Shown here: positions 45,561 through 58,749 of the stretch, one piece after another
How the letters are laid out: each line of letters begins with the position of its first letter
Position numbering within the stretch: the first letter of the stretch is position 1
Translations under genes and position numbers: made by a program
From: Cristatella mucedo
Lineage: Eukaryota > Bryozoa > Phylactolaemata > Cristatellidae
NCBI GenBank assembly: GCA_009760855.2
Contig: WPIO01000106.1
Location: 573,501-637,500, forward strand
DNA length: 64,000 nt
Reading direction: 5' to 3'
The notes under the pieces: model-generated
What the model was told of the DNA's origin: nothing
Seen by the model: the letters and a program-made list of their open reading frames with translations, nothing else
Databases searched by the model: none

Positions 45561-48500
45561 GGCAACAGCGAGTCGGCCATCAATGAGCAAGCCCAGCACT
45601 CGAAAAATATTTGCTCGGCCGGCAAATCAGCTGCAACCCGTTCTGCACGGGTTCGGGGCGTGTCGTTCCAAAGTGACGTCAGCGCAGCGTCCAGAGCAGC
45701 AGCGGTATAGAAAGCGAGCGTGCCTAGCAAAACTGCGACACCAGCTGAAGCCACGACGTAGAAACTATAGGAATCGAAGCACCCCCCCCCTCTGCTAGCT
45801 GCGGCAGGGCCGCTGTCGTAGGAGGCTCGTCGCGTTCAGCCTGCCTGCTCGCTCGATGGAGCGCCGGGAGTGAGGTGCCGCTGGCCGAAGCGAAGCTACC
45901 GAAAGACTCGGCCCGCTTTACCATAACTCACCAAGCTGCAACTCATTTCCCGTCGTATGAATCGCAAGTCAGCTGCATCAAGACCTCACAAATCCACCGC
46001 ACAACTTTAGCAACCGCTGGCTACCCGGTGGTTACATATCCGTCATAAAGCCTACCAATAAACGCAGCCGCGGCCCTCATCCAAACCAAGAGCCAGTAAG
46101 TCGCATGAAAGGCCTCGTAAACGTTCAGTACAACTGTCAAACGGTTCGCAGCCATCTTGGAAATGAATATGCAAGCGCCTCACTAAATGCCTATTCGGTA
46201 ATCCATCGGCCTCTAGCCTATAGCATCTTTTCGAATTTATCAAAGTATCCGCCGTCCCAGTGCATGGCTGGCGCGGCCACTCCGCCCGCGTTCAACTTCC
46301 GTGGTCATCGCAGCGAATCCATCACTCTCTCTTTATAGCGTTACACTATCCTTTTCGAGTGTCCGGTGCTTCGTCAATGCGGCTCAATGATCGCTGAGCT
46401 AAAGTTGCCGTTTTTATTCGCTCCGTTGGGAGCTTAAGGCCATATAATTCAAGTGTCCGGTTGAACCGTCAACTGAACCCGCGTACGAAGCCAGTATCTA
46501 CAGGAATTTAACTAGGGCGGTCGATGGAATAGGAGTATGGTCAAGACATATTTACCATTCACTTCACGGCGTTTAGTGACCAAAATAGTTCTGCAAATAA
46601 ACCGCCAAGCTGGCGGTGTGAAAGCGTGCGTCAATGGCGGGCGGCGGCACAGCAACTACCGGCGAGCATTACATGACCTAGCTATGCACGCGTGCTGCGA
46701 CTGGCCGGGCGCAGGGCGGCGGTGCGGCGACCTCGCCGCCGGTGCATGCACGCGTGTGTCCAGAAAGGCGAACTACTTCGTGCGAAGAATCGTGCGGCCG
46801 AGCTCCCGTTAATATTTGCCTGCAGTTCACCTTCGCCTGCGGAGTTATCTGTCCTCTGCAGAGGCAGGACGAGCTCTGCTCCGGCTCCGCCAGGCGGCTC
46901 CACTCGAGAAGTGGGTAAAGCGTGACTCTTAGCAAAGGACGCGGCTAGGAACGGCGGCTGCCATTTATTGAAGGAAGAGCTCGAGCCGCAGCCCAGTGGA
47001 AAAAATCCGCTGCCATAGAAACGCCGCCTCTGGATTCTTTGCGGCCACGCGGTGCAGCGCCTAGCGACACTAGCAGTATTTCTAGGCGAGAGGTAAGTGC
47101 TAGCAAAGTGTCGATTGATCGTCTGCGTCTTCGTGACGACACTGGCGAATGTGGCGAGGCAATGCCGACGTACGCACTGCGGCTAAAGCAGTTGACGGAC
47201 ACTGCTGCCGCCGTCCGATTGCTTTGCTTCTCGAATAGAGGCTTTTTTCTTCGGTTTGTCATTAAAATTTTTAAATTATTTTCGTTTGCTTTTTTATTTA
47301 CGCTTTTCGTTCGCGATCGGGCGGCTGTTTATTACTCTGCAACTGCTTAGTAGCGACTGCAGACGTCGCATGTGAGGTTTCCTACGAAAAGGAGTTCGAA
47401 AAAAGAGCCACTCAATCTCCGGAGATCAATCGCGTACGTCGAGCTGCCTTAATTGTGCATACGACACGACAGCAACGTTGTCGAGCTCGCACCAACGACC
47501 TTGAAGTTGACCGATGCAGTAGCAACGGATGCTATGGAAGCACACAAAGCATGGCAAAAATGGATGACATATGTGAAACATGGAAAAGACGTGTACTGCT
47601 TGAAAGCAGTAGAAAGTGGATAGAAGGAAGAATACTGCGAAATAAATCGAGCTATATACTAGCACTCACTGAGCGAACATGAGATACGACGGACTCAATT
47701 TCATCGGTTCTCAGCCGGCTCTCTGTCGGAGGGAACACCCGGAAGTAGGAGAGCGCCTCGGCGGCCTCGGGGTCGAGGCAGGATCAGCAGCTGCATCGCA
47801 GCGGCTCGCGAGAGGAGAACGCCACCAGGCGGGGCTTCTGCCGCCGGCCGAGGGCACAGAAGAAACAGCACCGGTGGCCGCGTCCGGTAAATAAAAATCG
47901 TCGCACGAGCAGGAAGGCGCTTGAGGACGTCACGTCCCTCGGCATCGGCTTGCGAGCTCCGCACGAGTCCTTTTGCCCTTTGCCTAAGTGGCTGACGGAT
48001 GTTGCAGGCGTGTCGCTCCAAGGGTGGCTACTTACTAACATTGCAAGACAAGCTCGCCGACCGCTGACTACCGGAAGCCATTCAAAGCCTCCGTTCTGTT
48101 ACCGTTTCGCGTAACGCGGCATGCTGAGATCACTAAGTGACACGACGGACGGTCCGGGAAGACGACAGCGCCCTTTGTGTGCTCACTTGCATCCATGCCG
48201 GCGCTAACAAGCGATGGCCGCCTCTGAGGGGCGGGCGGGGTTGAAGGACGAAGCGACGGTACGTAGAGTAGATGGCGAAACGTTTACGTCGTCGCAGACT
48301 CAGCCCGGCTCGCTACGGCTCCGTCGCCCGCGTGCGGCAGCGACTCAAATTTCTCCCAAATGCCGCCGCATCGCTTGCCTGCCGCTGTTGCAATAGCAGA
48401 CGGAACCCCGCCCCCCTCCGCCCGTGAGGCAGCTGCAGCAGCTTCTCAAAGGAGCTCGATTCACTCGAAGCCCTCGAATCGAATCGCCAATCGAAGAGCA

Positions 48501-49220
48501 ATGCCTTCGTCTCCGCACGTGGGCGCTGACCAGCTGTGCATGCCACGACACCCTAAAGACTCGGCATTTTCTCTTGCTAGGCGACGCGAACATGACTACT
48601 TGATTTGGCAGCAACAATTTGGTCAGCCCTCGATCTATCTCGCTGGTTTGGCCCAAAGATCAGAGGACTTGCCGTTAACTATACGGATCGCGAGCTCGAA
48701 CCCCATGGCTTATGCAAAATGTCTGGATAAAGATCAAGCTCTCTTAGGGCACTATACAAAACGAAGTAAGTTAGTGAGTAGCATGGAAGTAGCAGCTCAG
48801 CGTGGCTGGAAAGGCTCTGCCACAGCAGGAGACTAGGTTACGCCGAGTTGACTTGGTCTCCGATAGAAACTTTTACTGTATGCATCGTTAGTGCACCTAA
48901 AAGTCGCTAGCCGTGATTTCAAGGCTCAGAGCGGCACCTGTTATTCGTCGCATGTCGGCTGAGACTAGCACCTCACGAGCGACGAGCAAGCGCAGCAGTG
49001 TTTGCGGCCTCGACAGGCAGGTCCGGACGTGGAAGCAGCTAACAACTTTTAGCTATACAGTACCCCCCCCCCCCCCCCGCAGTGGTCGAGCGCATGATGA
49101 CCTTGGTCGTTAAAGGCGGCCACCCTTGGGCACAAAACCAGGGCGGCCTCTCTTGTTTACTTCTGCGTTAATGTTGTGTTGCCTAGTTTCGATTCTGCAA
49201 CCCGGTTTTGTGTTCAATCA
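45561..49220. other. GC-rich intergenic stretch without recognised gene
   Basis: Short open frames without family signatures. One + strand second-type SINE piece lies at about 48685-48765 (GCTCGAACCCCATGGC...AGGGCACTATACAAAACG), and there is a 16-C run at 49063-49078. Confidence 0.5.
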
Positions 49221-49227
49221 ACAATTA

Positions 49228-49328
49228 GTGTATGCCTAATCTGAAATGTGTATGCCCAATCCGTCATGTATATGCCCAATCCGTCATGTTTATGCCTAAT
49301 CCGGAAACCATATCCCTAATCCGAGACA
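49228..49328. repeat. 20-bp minisatellite
   Basis: Five tandem diverged units of TATGCCCAATCCGTCATGTG. Confidence 0.92.
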
Positions 49329-49644
49329 GGGCAGCCTATTCATGTAAGTCTCTGCCGAATCCAAAGCATGTGCCCCTTGGCTAAGGTGTTTGCACTTCAC
49401 TACCAAAGTTCACCTATCAGCTACCCTTTACTTTTTACTAATCATTTGGCTAATCCTAGTCCGTTAGTATCCATCCACTGTCGCTACATTCTTCAAGCCT
49501 CTATATTCTCGGCCATGTTATACTGTATGCTATATTACAGACTAATACAAGTGTATATATCATACTCACGGTTAAATTGATCACCGCGAGGGTGAAGATA
49601 TAAAAGTCAATATTTCATTGATCGCTGGTCAACAAATAAATCAT

Positions 49645-50250
49645 ATGGCGGTAATCCGGGTTACCGGATTTACGAAAGTAGAATCGCAATTATTGTTTTT
49701 TTTGCGGATAGCTGCTCTAAAAATATAGCGTTTCGAATTCAAAAATACCGTTGACCTGATTCAGGAGCAGCACCATCAGAATCACGTCAAAGCAATCTGA
49801 AGAACTATGTGCACAAGAGCTCAATGAAAGGATGCACGCTATGGTTAGCTACAATGACGATATTAAAGATGCTAGCAATGATGTTCTTAACAACGCAAAA
49901 GAACTGGTGTTCTTGGAAACATTTCCCCCTGCTCCGGGCATGCTGATTCGCTCTGTGGGGCGCCCGAAGAAGACACCAGCGGTTGTCCCGAATCAGCCAT
50001 TAATCTTGAGCTATTTCTCGAAAAATTAGGCTCAATTTTCGTGATCGAGCCCCGGATCCTTACCCTGGATCTGTCTAGTCAGCCGCTGCACTTGTGCAAT
50101 AGAAATCATCGTTTTCGAAATCGCTGCCTTTCTGCTGACAAATTGAAAACGACGAGCCCGACATTTTTAGCCTATTTGCACAATATTTGGACCAATATTC
50201 AGGCAGTCCGGGCGCACCCGGGTTACCGTGGTAAGCCGGGTTACCGCCAT
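49645..50250 (+). mobile_element. short DNA transposon, copy 1 (internally deleted)
   Basis: Bounded by inverted termini: left ATGGCGGTAATCCGGGTTACC, right end reading inward ATGGCGGTAACCCGGCTTACC. The interior is homologous over most of its length to 55098-55855 on the other strand. It encodes a partial frame with V-S-Y-N-D-D-I-K-D-A-S-N-D-V-L-N-N and a basic C-terminus ending P-N-Q-P-L-I-L-S-Y-F-S-K. About 170 bp present in copy 2 are missing here. The S-Y-F-S-K ending faintly recalls pogo/Tigger-type transposase tails; I do not assign a superfamily. Confidence 0.7.
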
Positions 50251-53200
50251 CGGGTTTTAATGTACATCGAAAATTTACAGGAAATTATTTATAACGAATT
50301 GTATATGCTATCACGTGGTTTTCTTACTAGGCATAGAAAACATGTGAAATGAACTTGTTCTATTACTGGCAGCTGGCTATACAGTCATGATTATCGGAGA
50401 AAATTATTACGCTGCACCATCTGAGCACTTCAGAAGCAAGGTTTACCGGATGCGCCCGCCTCTCTAAAAATGTGTCACAATCCAAGTATCACAAAGGCAA
50501 TCGTCGGCGACTGTTATCAGAAAACGCCATCGGTTGGTTTCTTGCCCTAATTGCTGGGCTAACAATTACTTGCACACTATCGAAGCCGGTACGGCCTGCT
50601 GTGTGCAAGCGAAATTCGGACATCGCAAACCTTGAACTATTCCAGATAAAGTGTCCGGTAAATTCGCCGAGACAATTTTTTTAAGAGGGGGATATTTGGC
50701 ACGCCCAAAAGTTCTTGCTTCGTCCGTGTTCGATGATGATGCAGAAAAACTATTACTCGAAAACTGCAACAATTTCCAAATGCACTAGATACAGTCGTGG
50801 GAGTACATTTTGCACGTTCTTGAAACCTAGTACGCTAAACAAACGGGTGGAGGCCCAAATCACCACATTTGTATCTTCTTAATTCTAATCCTATATTGCG
50901 GCAGTATATTTTGCCTTTATTTTGTAAAACACCACCTTGTCTGAGATGTACATTTCCATTTATTCACAGGGTGTACTAGTTTGAAAAGTTAAAGGGAGAA
51001 TCACAATGCAACATTGGATATAATCTTTTAATCGTGAGAGCTTTCGCGAAAGAAACGTTCACCAAAACGTAGAATGAATACACGTGGGGAAGCATTGTTG
51101 GTAATGCAGGGTGCAAGCTATCACATCCGTTGGCTTATCGCGTGCAAAAAAACCGCGAGAAGCCACCCTATCTGCAAGATCCAGAGAAACCTTTTTGCCA
51201 CCTTCGTAGGAAATTACGTTGTGGCAAAACGCTACGACGAAATATTTGAAGGACCCTTGAAATATAGCTATTTCTAAAAAAAAAATCCCAGCGACTTCAC
51301 TGGTCAAAAATAGAGCGTTTCAAGGAAGCTGCACGAAAACACGTGAGCCGGACGTGTGGAATGCTGCGCGAAATTAGCGGTGCCGTAAAAAGGAAAAAAT
51401 CCAAAGCGTATCGTTTCGAAAAAAAACTCCCTTCTCTAGACTCTTGGTTTGAAAAATGCACTCACTAAATCTCGTAGCATCAAAGGGCGCTTCTTTTTTA
51501 GCAACGTACCGGCCGCAGAGTCCTATATCTGTTATCCTTTCCTTAAACTTCGTATGCGGTTCTATAGCTTGGGCTGTCAATAACGCTGACCATTCCTAAA
51601 GAAGTTTGACTCTGCGACCGCGGGTAGCTCTTATCTAGGACGGTTGGCACATCCAAAAAGATTTGCCTAGCCTGGCCGGTGTGGAAGCATGCTAAATCGC
51701 CTTAATTAGAAAAATCCCTAGTGATTAACTGTGAATAATAAGAAAGTTGGTCAACAAATTTCACCAAAATTGAATTTTGTTTAGAGTGAATTTCAAGAGA
51801 AAAACGCGTTGAAAATGCTATCTAAGGTTTGGAGGTCCAAATAAAATGATAGCATTACAAACAATTATAAGGACCACGTCTAACCCGGAAGTAAACAGAA
51901 GCCACATGTCTACAACTAACAAATTTACTGATATAATGCGACTAGTGTCCCAATTTACTGAACCTTGGCACACACCCATGCACAAGCTAGTTAAAGTACA
52001 TGCTTTTGACCTCCAAAAAGGTTCATTTACAGAGTAGCCTTGTGCATTGTAAATTTCAAAACTCGCAAATATTACAAGTATTAAAGTAAACTTTAAAGTT
52101 TGGGCTTGCTCTACTTGTGAATTACTCAGGTAATTCATTTCTGATTTCAAATAAATAAGAATTGCTATACTTATTCAAGCGTTCTTGACCTTTATATTAT
52201 GTGACCATGCTCGTTATTACATTATTTAAGAGTCAAGGGCGCTTGAGGATAAGTACAGCAATGATTATCTATTTGATTCTTATTGAATAATATGAATAGT
52301 AATGAATAATATTTCCTTGGTTGGCTGAGCGTTAATCAAACATTCATGTATCATTTAAGGGTTTTTTCACATTTTCACAGTGCATAGTATTGAATCAGTT
52401 GCTTTTTCCCAGAGATTGTCAAGTTTGGAATGACAGACTTGGCAGACTTAATTTGCAGACTGAATTTGCTCTCGGGAGGATATCAAAAGTTCGATCTCTC
52501 ATCCATTGTTACATTAAAAGATAATGTTGGCAAGATGGCGATTGCTCCATCGGTTTTCATACATAGTTTAATTATAAGTAAATCTGGAGCATGAATCGCT
52601 GGTGTAGGGGCGAACTCCCCAAGCCTATCCCGCTTTATAACTATTCATCCAGAATGAGGGTTTTGGCGTTTTAATCAGCAGGAACTAGATATTTCATACA
52701 GCTTATGCCTTAGACCTTATGAGACTAGATGCAAATCTGAAAGGGACTTTGTCTTTGCGAAGTGCGTACAGTCGTGCACTTCATGCCGGTCGGTGCGTGA
52801 GGCCCTTTCGTGTGGCTGCATGCAATATTATGTTAAGGACGTGGACTTGTTATGATTAAAGCTCGGGCAGTCTTGTTTTGCTATCACTGTCATATCACTG
52901 CTTCTAGCAGGGTGCCTCTATGCACGAATCGCCGAGCTTCGCGACGCTATTTTAAACAGTATCTGTCAGGGCCTGTGCACGAGCTACGCTTTCACGCCTG
53001 CACCTGTGAACGCTCGTAATGACATCCAACGTTTCCAGGGGCGCCACTGAACAAGTTCGTTTTGCTCGTTTGCTGCATTCTGTTGGTTGGCAAAGATAGC
53101 AGCATACATAGTTAGCTACTTGCATTACTTCATCCTATTCGTCTCATCTTCTGGTATTTTATCTTTCGGCCTTGACGTTTGACTTCACCTGCAGTTTTTT

Positions 53201-53260
53201 TAATGTTTTCTGGATTCCCAGGATGCGAAGATCTTTCGAAAACTATTGTAGCCCAGTAGA
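50251..53260. other. AT-richer intergenic stretch, no recognised gene
   Basis: Contains a repeat unit shared with 60460-60600 at about 51780-51930 and an imperfect inverted repeat at 52161-52262. No conserved coding segment seen. Confidence 0.5.
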
Positions 53261-53264
53261 TTTG

Positions 53265-53404
53265 TGTGTGTGTGTATATCTATATCTATATCTATATATC
53301 TACACATATCTATATATCTACACACATATATATATATACATACATACATACATACATACATACATACATACATACATACATACATACATACATACATACA
53401 TACA

Positions 53405-53494
<90 letters not shown>
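53265..53494. repeat. compound TATC/ACAT/TA/GA microsatellite
   Basis: Successive blocks: TATATC-rich, (CATA)n at about 53336-53431, (TA)n to 53461, then (GA)n to 53494. Confidence 0.97.
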
Positions 53495-53497
<3 letters not shown>

Positions 53498-53634
53498 GAG
53501 GAACTAGTCCGTATTTAAACTCCATGCAAACGCCTATCGCTTCCGTAACAAGCGCTGCAACTTGTGTGCAAGCTTCGTGAGGCAGGCATACCAAGGGCTC
53601 GTCGGTGTTCGGACATGATAATTCGGTCAAACGA

Positions 53635-53689
53635 CACAAAGCGCCCCAGAAAGAGATTGAGTTCTCTGAGAGCGCTTTATCAAATGTGC

Positions 53690-53727
<38 letters not shown>
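53635..53727 (+). repeat. (ATT)n-tailed repeat 3' end
   Basis: CACAAAGCGCCCCAGAAAGAGATTGAGTTCTCTGAGAGCGCTTTATCAAATG followed by (TTA)n. Confidence 0.75.
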
Positions 53728-54447
53728 TCATGCGGGTGAGTAGTCATTTCGGACTCTTGACGTACCGAAGATACCATTCGTATGGCATTGGCTGGTGTCA
53801 ACATCTTGATGCTTGAACCGCTAGGAAGCCTACCGCCACCGAAGGCAGCTAGCAATAAACACGAGTTAAAAATCGTTAAAAATCTACGTTAAAAATCTTA
53901 GCACACGGCTCACAGAAAGAGAGAGAGAGAGCCGGATAAACGTACAGAGACCAAAAAAAAGAGAAAACAGAGAGTGAAAGAGATTACGATTGACACAAAG
54001 AGACCGAGACAATTAACGCATTTAGACAGTTCGAAGAACAAATACAAGTAGTGCAGACAAAAATTATTCTAATTAAGAGCACACTCGCACTTATTGTAAC
54101 AATAATAATAATAATACATTTTTGCAGCACCCTTAGAGAACTTAAACTCTTTCCGGGTACTTTGACGCTTCGCATGAGCTGCGAACCTGGTGAACGATAC
54201 GTACACAAACGGCAGATTTTGACGTGCAGGCAAACATCGCGGCGCTCCCTGTTCGCGAAACGCCGCGGCATTCGCATCAGCGGCTAGCGGGGCGGGGCGC
54301 TGCTTCCGGCGGCGTTGCTACCGCTTGTGCTGCTGCAGCAGCTGCTCAAGCTTCCGGCTAGCGGCCTCTCGGGAAACGTGCCGGACCGTGAGCTTCTAGA
54401 CCGGCCGTCAATTGCCCGCGTCGAGAGAAACAACGGCACCGGTATTG

Positions 54448-54448
<1 letters not shown>

Positions 54449-54501
<53 letters not shown>

Positions 54502-54503
54502 GT

Positions 54504-54533
<30 letters not shown>
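54449..54533. repeat. (TA)n microsatellite at SINE tail
   Basis: TA array with one CGTCAA interruption, abutting the reverse SINE that follows. Confidence 0.97.
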
Positions 54534-54534
<1 letters not shown>

Positions 54535-54655
54535 ACGTATTTGAGTAGCGCCCTGAGAACTTAATCTCTATGCCTCTAGGCCTTTCAACACGCCTCAGCG
54601 CTCGAGCCCACGCGACCTCTGTCGTCAAAGGTCGAGCACCTCAACCCCTGGGACC
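54534..54655 (-). repeat. second-type SINE, reverse orientation
   Basis: ACGTATTTGAGTAGCGCCCTGAGAACTTAATCTC... then CTCGAGCCCACGCGACCTCTGTCG and a head piece on -. Same layout as 26585-26705. Confidence 0.7.
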
Positions 54656-54751
54656 GGGAGTAGAAAATGTTGGGGCACGGGAAGAAAGCGTCCCAAGAGG
54701 GACCGGCAGAGAGCCCCACTCTTCAGGCCACTAACTGAGCGACTATTAACA

Positions 54752-54880
54752 GGAGTTATATATCTATATATCTATATATATATATATATCTATATATCTA
54801 TATATCTATATATCTATATATATATATATATATATATATCTATATATCTATATATATCTATATATCTATATATCTATATA

Positions 54881-54953
<73 letters not shown>

Positions 54954-54966
54954 ATATATATATATA

Positions 54967-55015
<49 letters not shown>

Positions 55016-55058
55016 ATATATATATCTATATATCTATATATCTATATATATCTATATA

Positions 55059-55095
<37 letters not shown>
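54752..55095. repeat. TA/TATC array, about 345 bp
   Basis: TATATC and TA units intermixed, ending at the truncated transposon copy 2. Confidence 0.98.
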
Positions 55096-55097
<2 letters not shown>

Positions 55098-55099
<2 letters not shown>

Positions 55100-55855
55100 A
55101 TGGTAACTCGGGTGCTCACGGACTGTTAACTACCTGAATATTGATCCAAATTATATTCGAATAGGCTACAAAATGTCGGGCTCGTCGAGTTCTATTCGTC
55201 AGCAGAAAGACTTCGATTTTGAAAACGGTGATTTTTGTTGAGCAAGTTCGCAGCGGCTGACCAGATAGATCCAGAGCGAGGATCTAAAAATTGAGCCTTT
55301 TTTCGAAAAATAGCTCAAGATTGATGGCTGATTTGGGACCGGGCCGCTGGTGCCTTCTTCCGACGCCCCGCAGAGCGTATCTGCACGCCCGGAGCAGCCG
55401 TCTGCCACGAGTCTGCGCCATATCGGATGCCGCCGCCAACGGCGGGCCAATATTGTCAGGATCTTCGTCCTCACTATCAGCAATACTACCCAGTCGAGCA
55501 CTGGCGTCGCGATTCCGGACATCCTGCATAATCTTTTCGGACCAGCTGGTGGCAATGAAGTTCCCGGGAAATGCTTCCGAGAACTTGCACACCGGTTCCA
55601 TTTCGTTGTTGAGAACATCGTTGCAAGCATCTTTTATATCGTCATTATAGTCAACCATTGCGAGAATTCTTCCATTGAGCTCTTTCGCACACGGTTCTTC
55701 AGATTGCTTCGACGCGACTCTGACGGTGCTGCTCCTGAATCAGGTCAACGGCGTTTTCGACTTCGAAATGCTATATTTTTAGAGCAGCTATCCGCAAAAT
55801 AAATAATTAATTGCGATTCTACTTGTGGAAATTCGGTAAACCGGGTTAACGCCAT
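55098..55855 (-). mobile_element. short DNA transposon, copy 2 (inverted)
   Basis: Reverse-oriented, fuller copy of the 49.6-kb element. The right terminus reads inward CCCGATGGCGTTAACCCGGTTTACC. The left end is lost where the TA/TATC array begins (GGTTACCATGAC). On - it encodes V-D-Y-N-D-D-I-K-D-A-C-N-D-V-L-N-N, an acidic D-S-E-D-E-D-P-D stretch, and P-N-Q-P-S-I-L-S-Y-F-S-K-K in a shifted frame, so an indel has split its frame. Confidence 0.7.
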
Positions 55856-55859
55856 CGGG

Positions 55860-57790
55860 CTCATCTATTATATAATTTATATAGGTACGCTTTTGTGTAC
55901 AGGGCTTGCATAAGTCCTGTTAGTATAAATACATATGTACATAAGCATTTCTGCAAATAAGTGTTTGGCATTCTCGCGAAAATCAATGCACTTCCTTCGA
56001 TTTCCAAGGAAATTAGCCATCAGCAACCTCGCTAGCGAATCGAGGTGGCGTTAACGCCTGCAACCCCAGAGGATGGGAGCCAGCACTCGGGGCCGAGAGC
56101 AGTTTTAATCTTCCTGCTGCTGCTGCAGCTGCTGCTGCTACTGCTGCAGGGCGTCTACTAGATGGTTCGTTCATTATTCCTTTTCTCGGCGAAAGCTCAG
56201 CGGCCAGCTAGCAGGCACACTCGTCTGCAGCACTGGCTGTTACGTCACCAACCGACGAGCAGCCCTTGCGGCGGCTCGAGGTCGAGCGTTCTCATCTGTT
56301 CGCTGCCGCCGCTCCTCCCACCCAGAGGAGCCGAGCTTTATCCGGCGCGGCGACAGCGATGCCAGAGCCACGGTCAAGGTCATGGCCAGGGTCATGCACC
56401 GCAGTCTGTTGCTGTTGCGCATCCAGCCCCGCAGGTGTTTTCTACGGCCAGCTAGGGCTCAACGGTCAGGTGTGCGGCGGCAGCACGGCAACAATGCCAC
56501 CATTAGCGGCGACTGAGTGTTTGTTGAGCCAACAGCAGCCGGGCCAAAGCAGAGCGTGGCAAACAATGGGGGCGGCCGCGAGCGTGATCGAGCCGGCCGC
56601 GAGCGGCCCAGAGGCGGCAGCGAGCGGCCGGCTCGTCCTCGCAGCTGCGCTTCAGCCGAGCTTCGACTGCTGCGACAAAGCGCCGGTGAACTTGCGTAAG
56701 GGCGTGTAAACAGTGCGACTGCTAGCGCTAATTGATGCTAATCACGGCGGTGCTACCGATGTGCACATGTGCCTCTCTAACTGAACCCCCAATCGCGGTC
56801 AGTGCACGCGAAGTCGGCCGTGTTAATGGACGCGCTCCCCCCTCCGAACAGGGACATCCGGTGCACTGAAGTCCAGTCGCAGCATAGGCGCTCGCCTGTG
56901 CCAGTCATCGCCGAGCGAATCGCAAGATGGAGGAGGCCGAGGCAGGCGCTTGCAGCAGGCACCGAGCATGCGCAAGCACCTGCACGCCCAAATCGCAGGC
57001 TCCCGTCAGTGCGTGCAACACGGGGTTGTGGTGGGGACGGGGGAGAGACATAAACGAGGCTGGCGGTCAACACGCTGACGCAGATAACAATGGATCGGCC
57101 AGGTAGGACTGGCAAACGTATCGGGTTACTCTTTGCTATATGCCGGTGCCACTACTTGTATGCTCTTATCCGAGGCTGTTTAAGCTCCGAGCGTCAGCAA
57201 TCCACCGTCTGTCTTTCTCTCTTCCACCCCAGCATCGGTCTAATCGTTGGTTGACATCATTGTACATACGCCAAGAGGCAGTCGATACAATCGATTGCAT
57301 GTTGCACAGCGGCCAGCCTGTACGACTCTGCACGAGGGCTGACGGTCCACACTCTGTTTATTGAAAGCCTACCGGAATTGAAGAGGACGTTTGAGAGAAC
57401 TGCACTTATTTGTTCACTTCGCCTCAGTCGTAGCTTTGCCTGCATCTTGCTCGGCACGACGTCGTCACAGACCGAGCGACGAACGACTGTTTCGGAGCTG
57501 CAGGGAATTTGCATCCGTCGCAGCCGCTGGCAGCCCGACTACTATACGGCCGGCGGCGAAGCTCGGGCCGATTGCTGAGCTGATCGATCCTTTAATCGAT
57601 GCGAATTATCGGCAGCTCGTCAAAAATCTCACAAAAAGAGCCTATTTAAAAGCTTAAAGTCCGACGGAAGCATCCGGGCCAGAGTAGATGCAAGTAGAGC
57701 TCTCGGAGAGCAGCATTCTCGGTCCCCGACTGACGCCTCCGCTCGAACCACTCGCAGTCATCTCGATCTCTCAAGATTTCAAATTCGCGG
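55860..57790. other. intergenic stretch without recognised gene
   Basis: GC-rich with CTGCTG/GCGGC runs at 56115-56700. The open frames show no family signature. Confidence 0.5.
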
Positions 57791-57801
57791 GGCGGAATTG
57801 C

Positions 57802-58745
<944 letters not shown>

Positions 58746-58749
58746 GACG

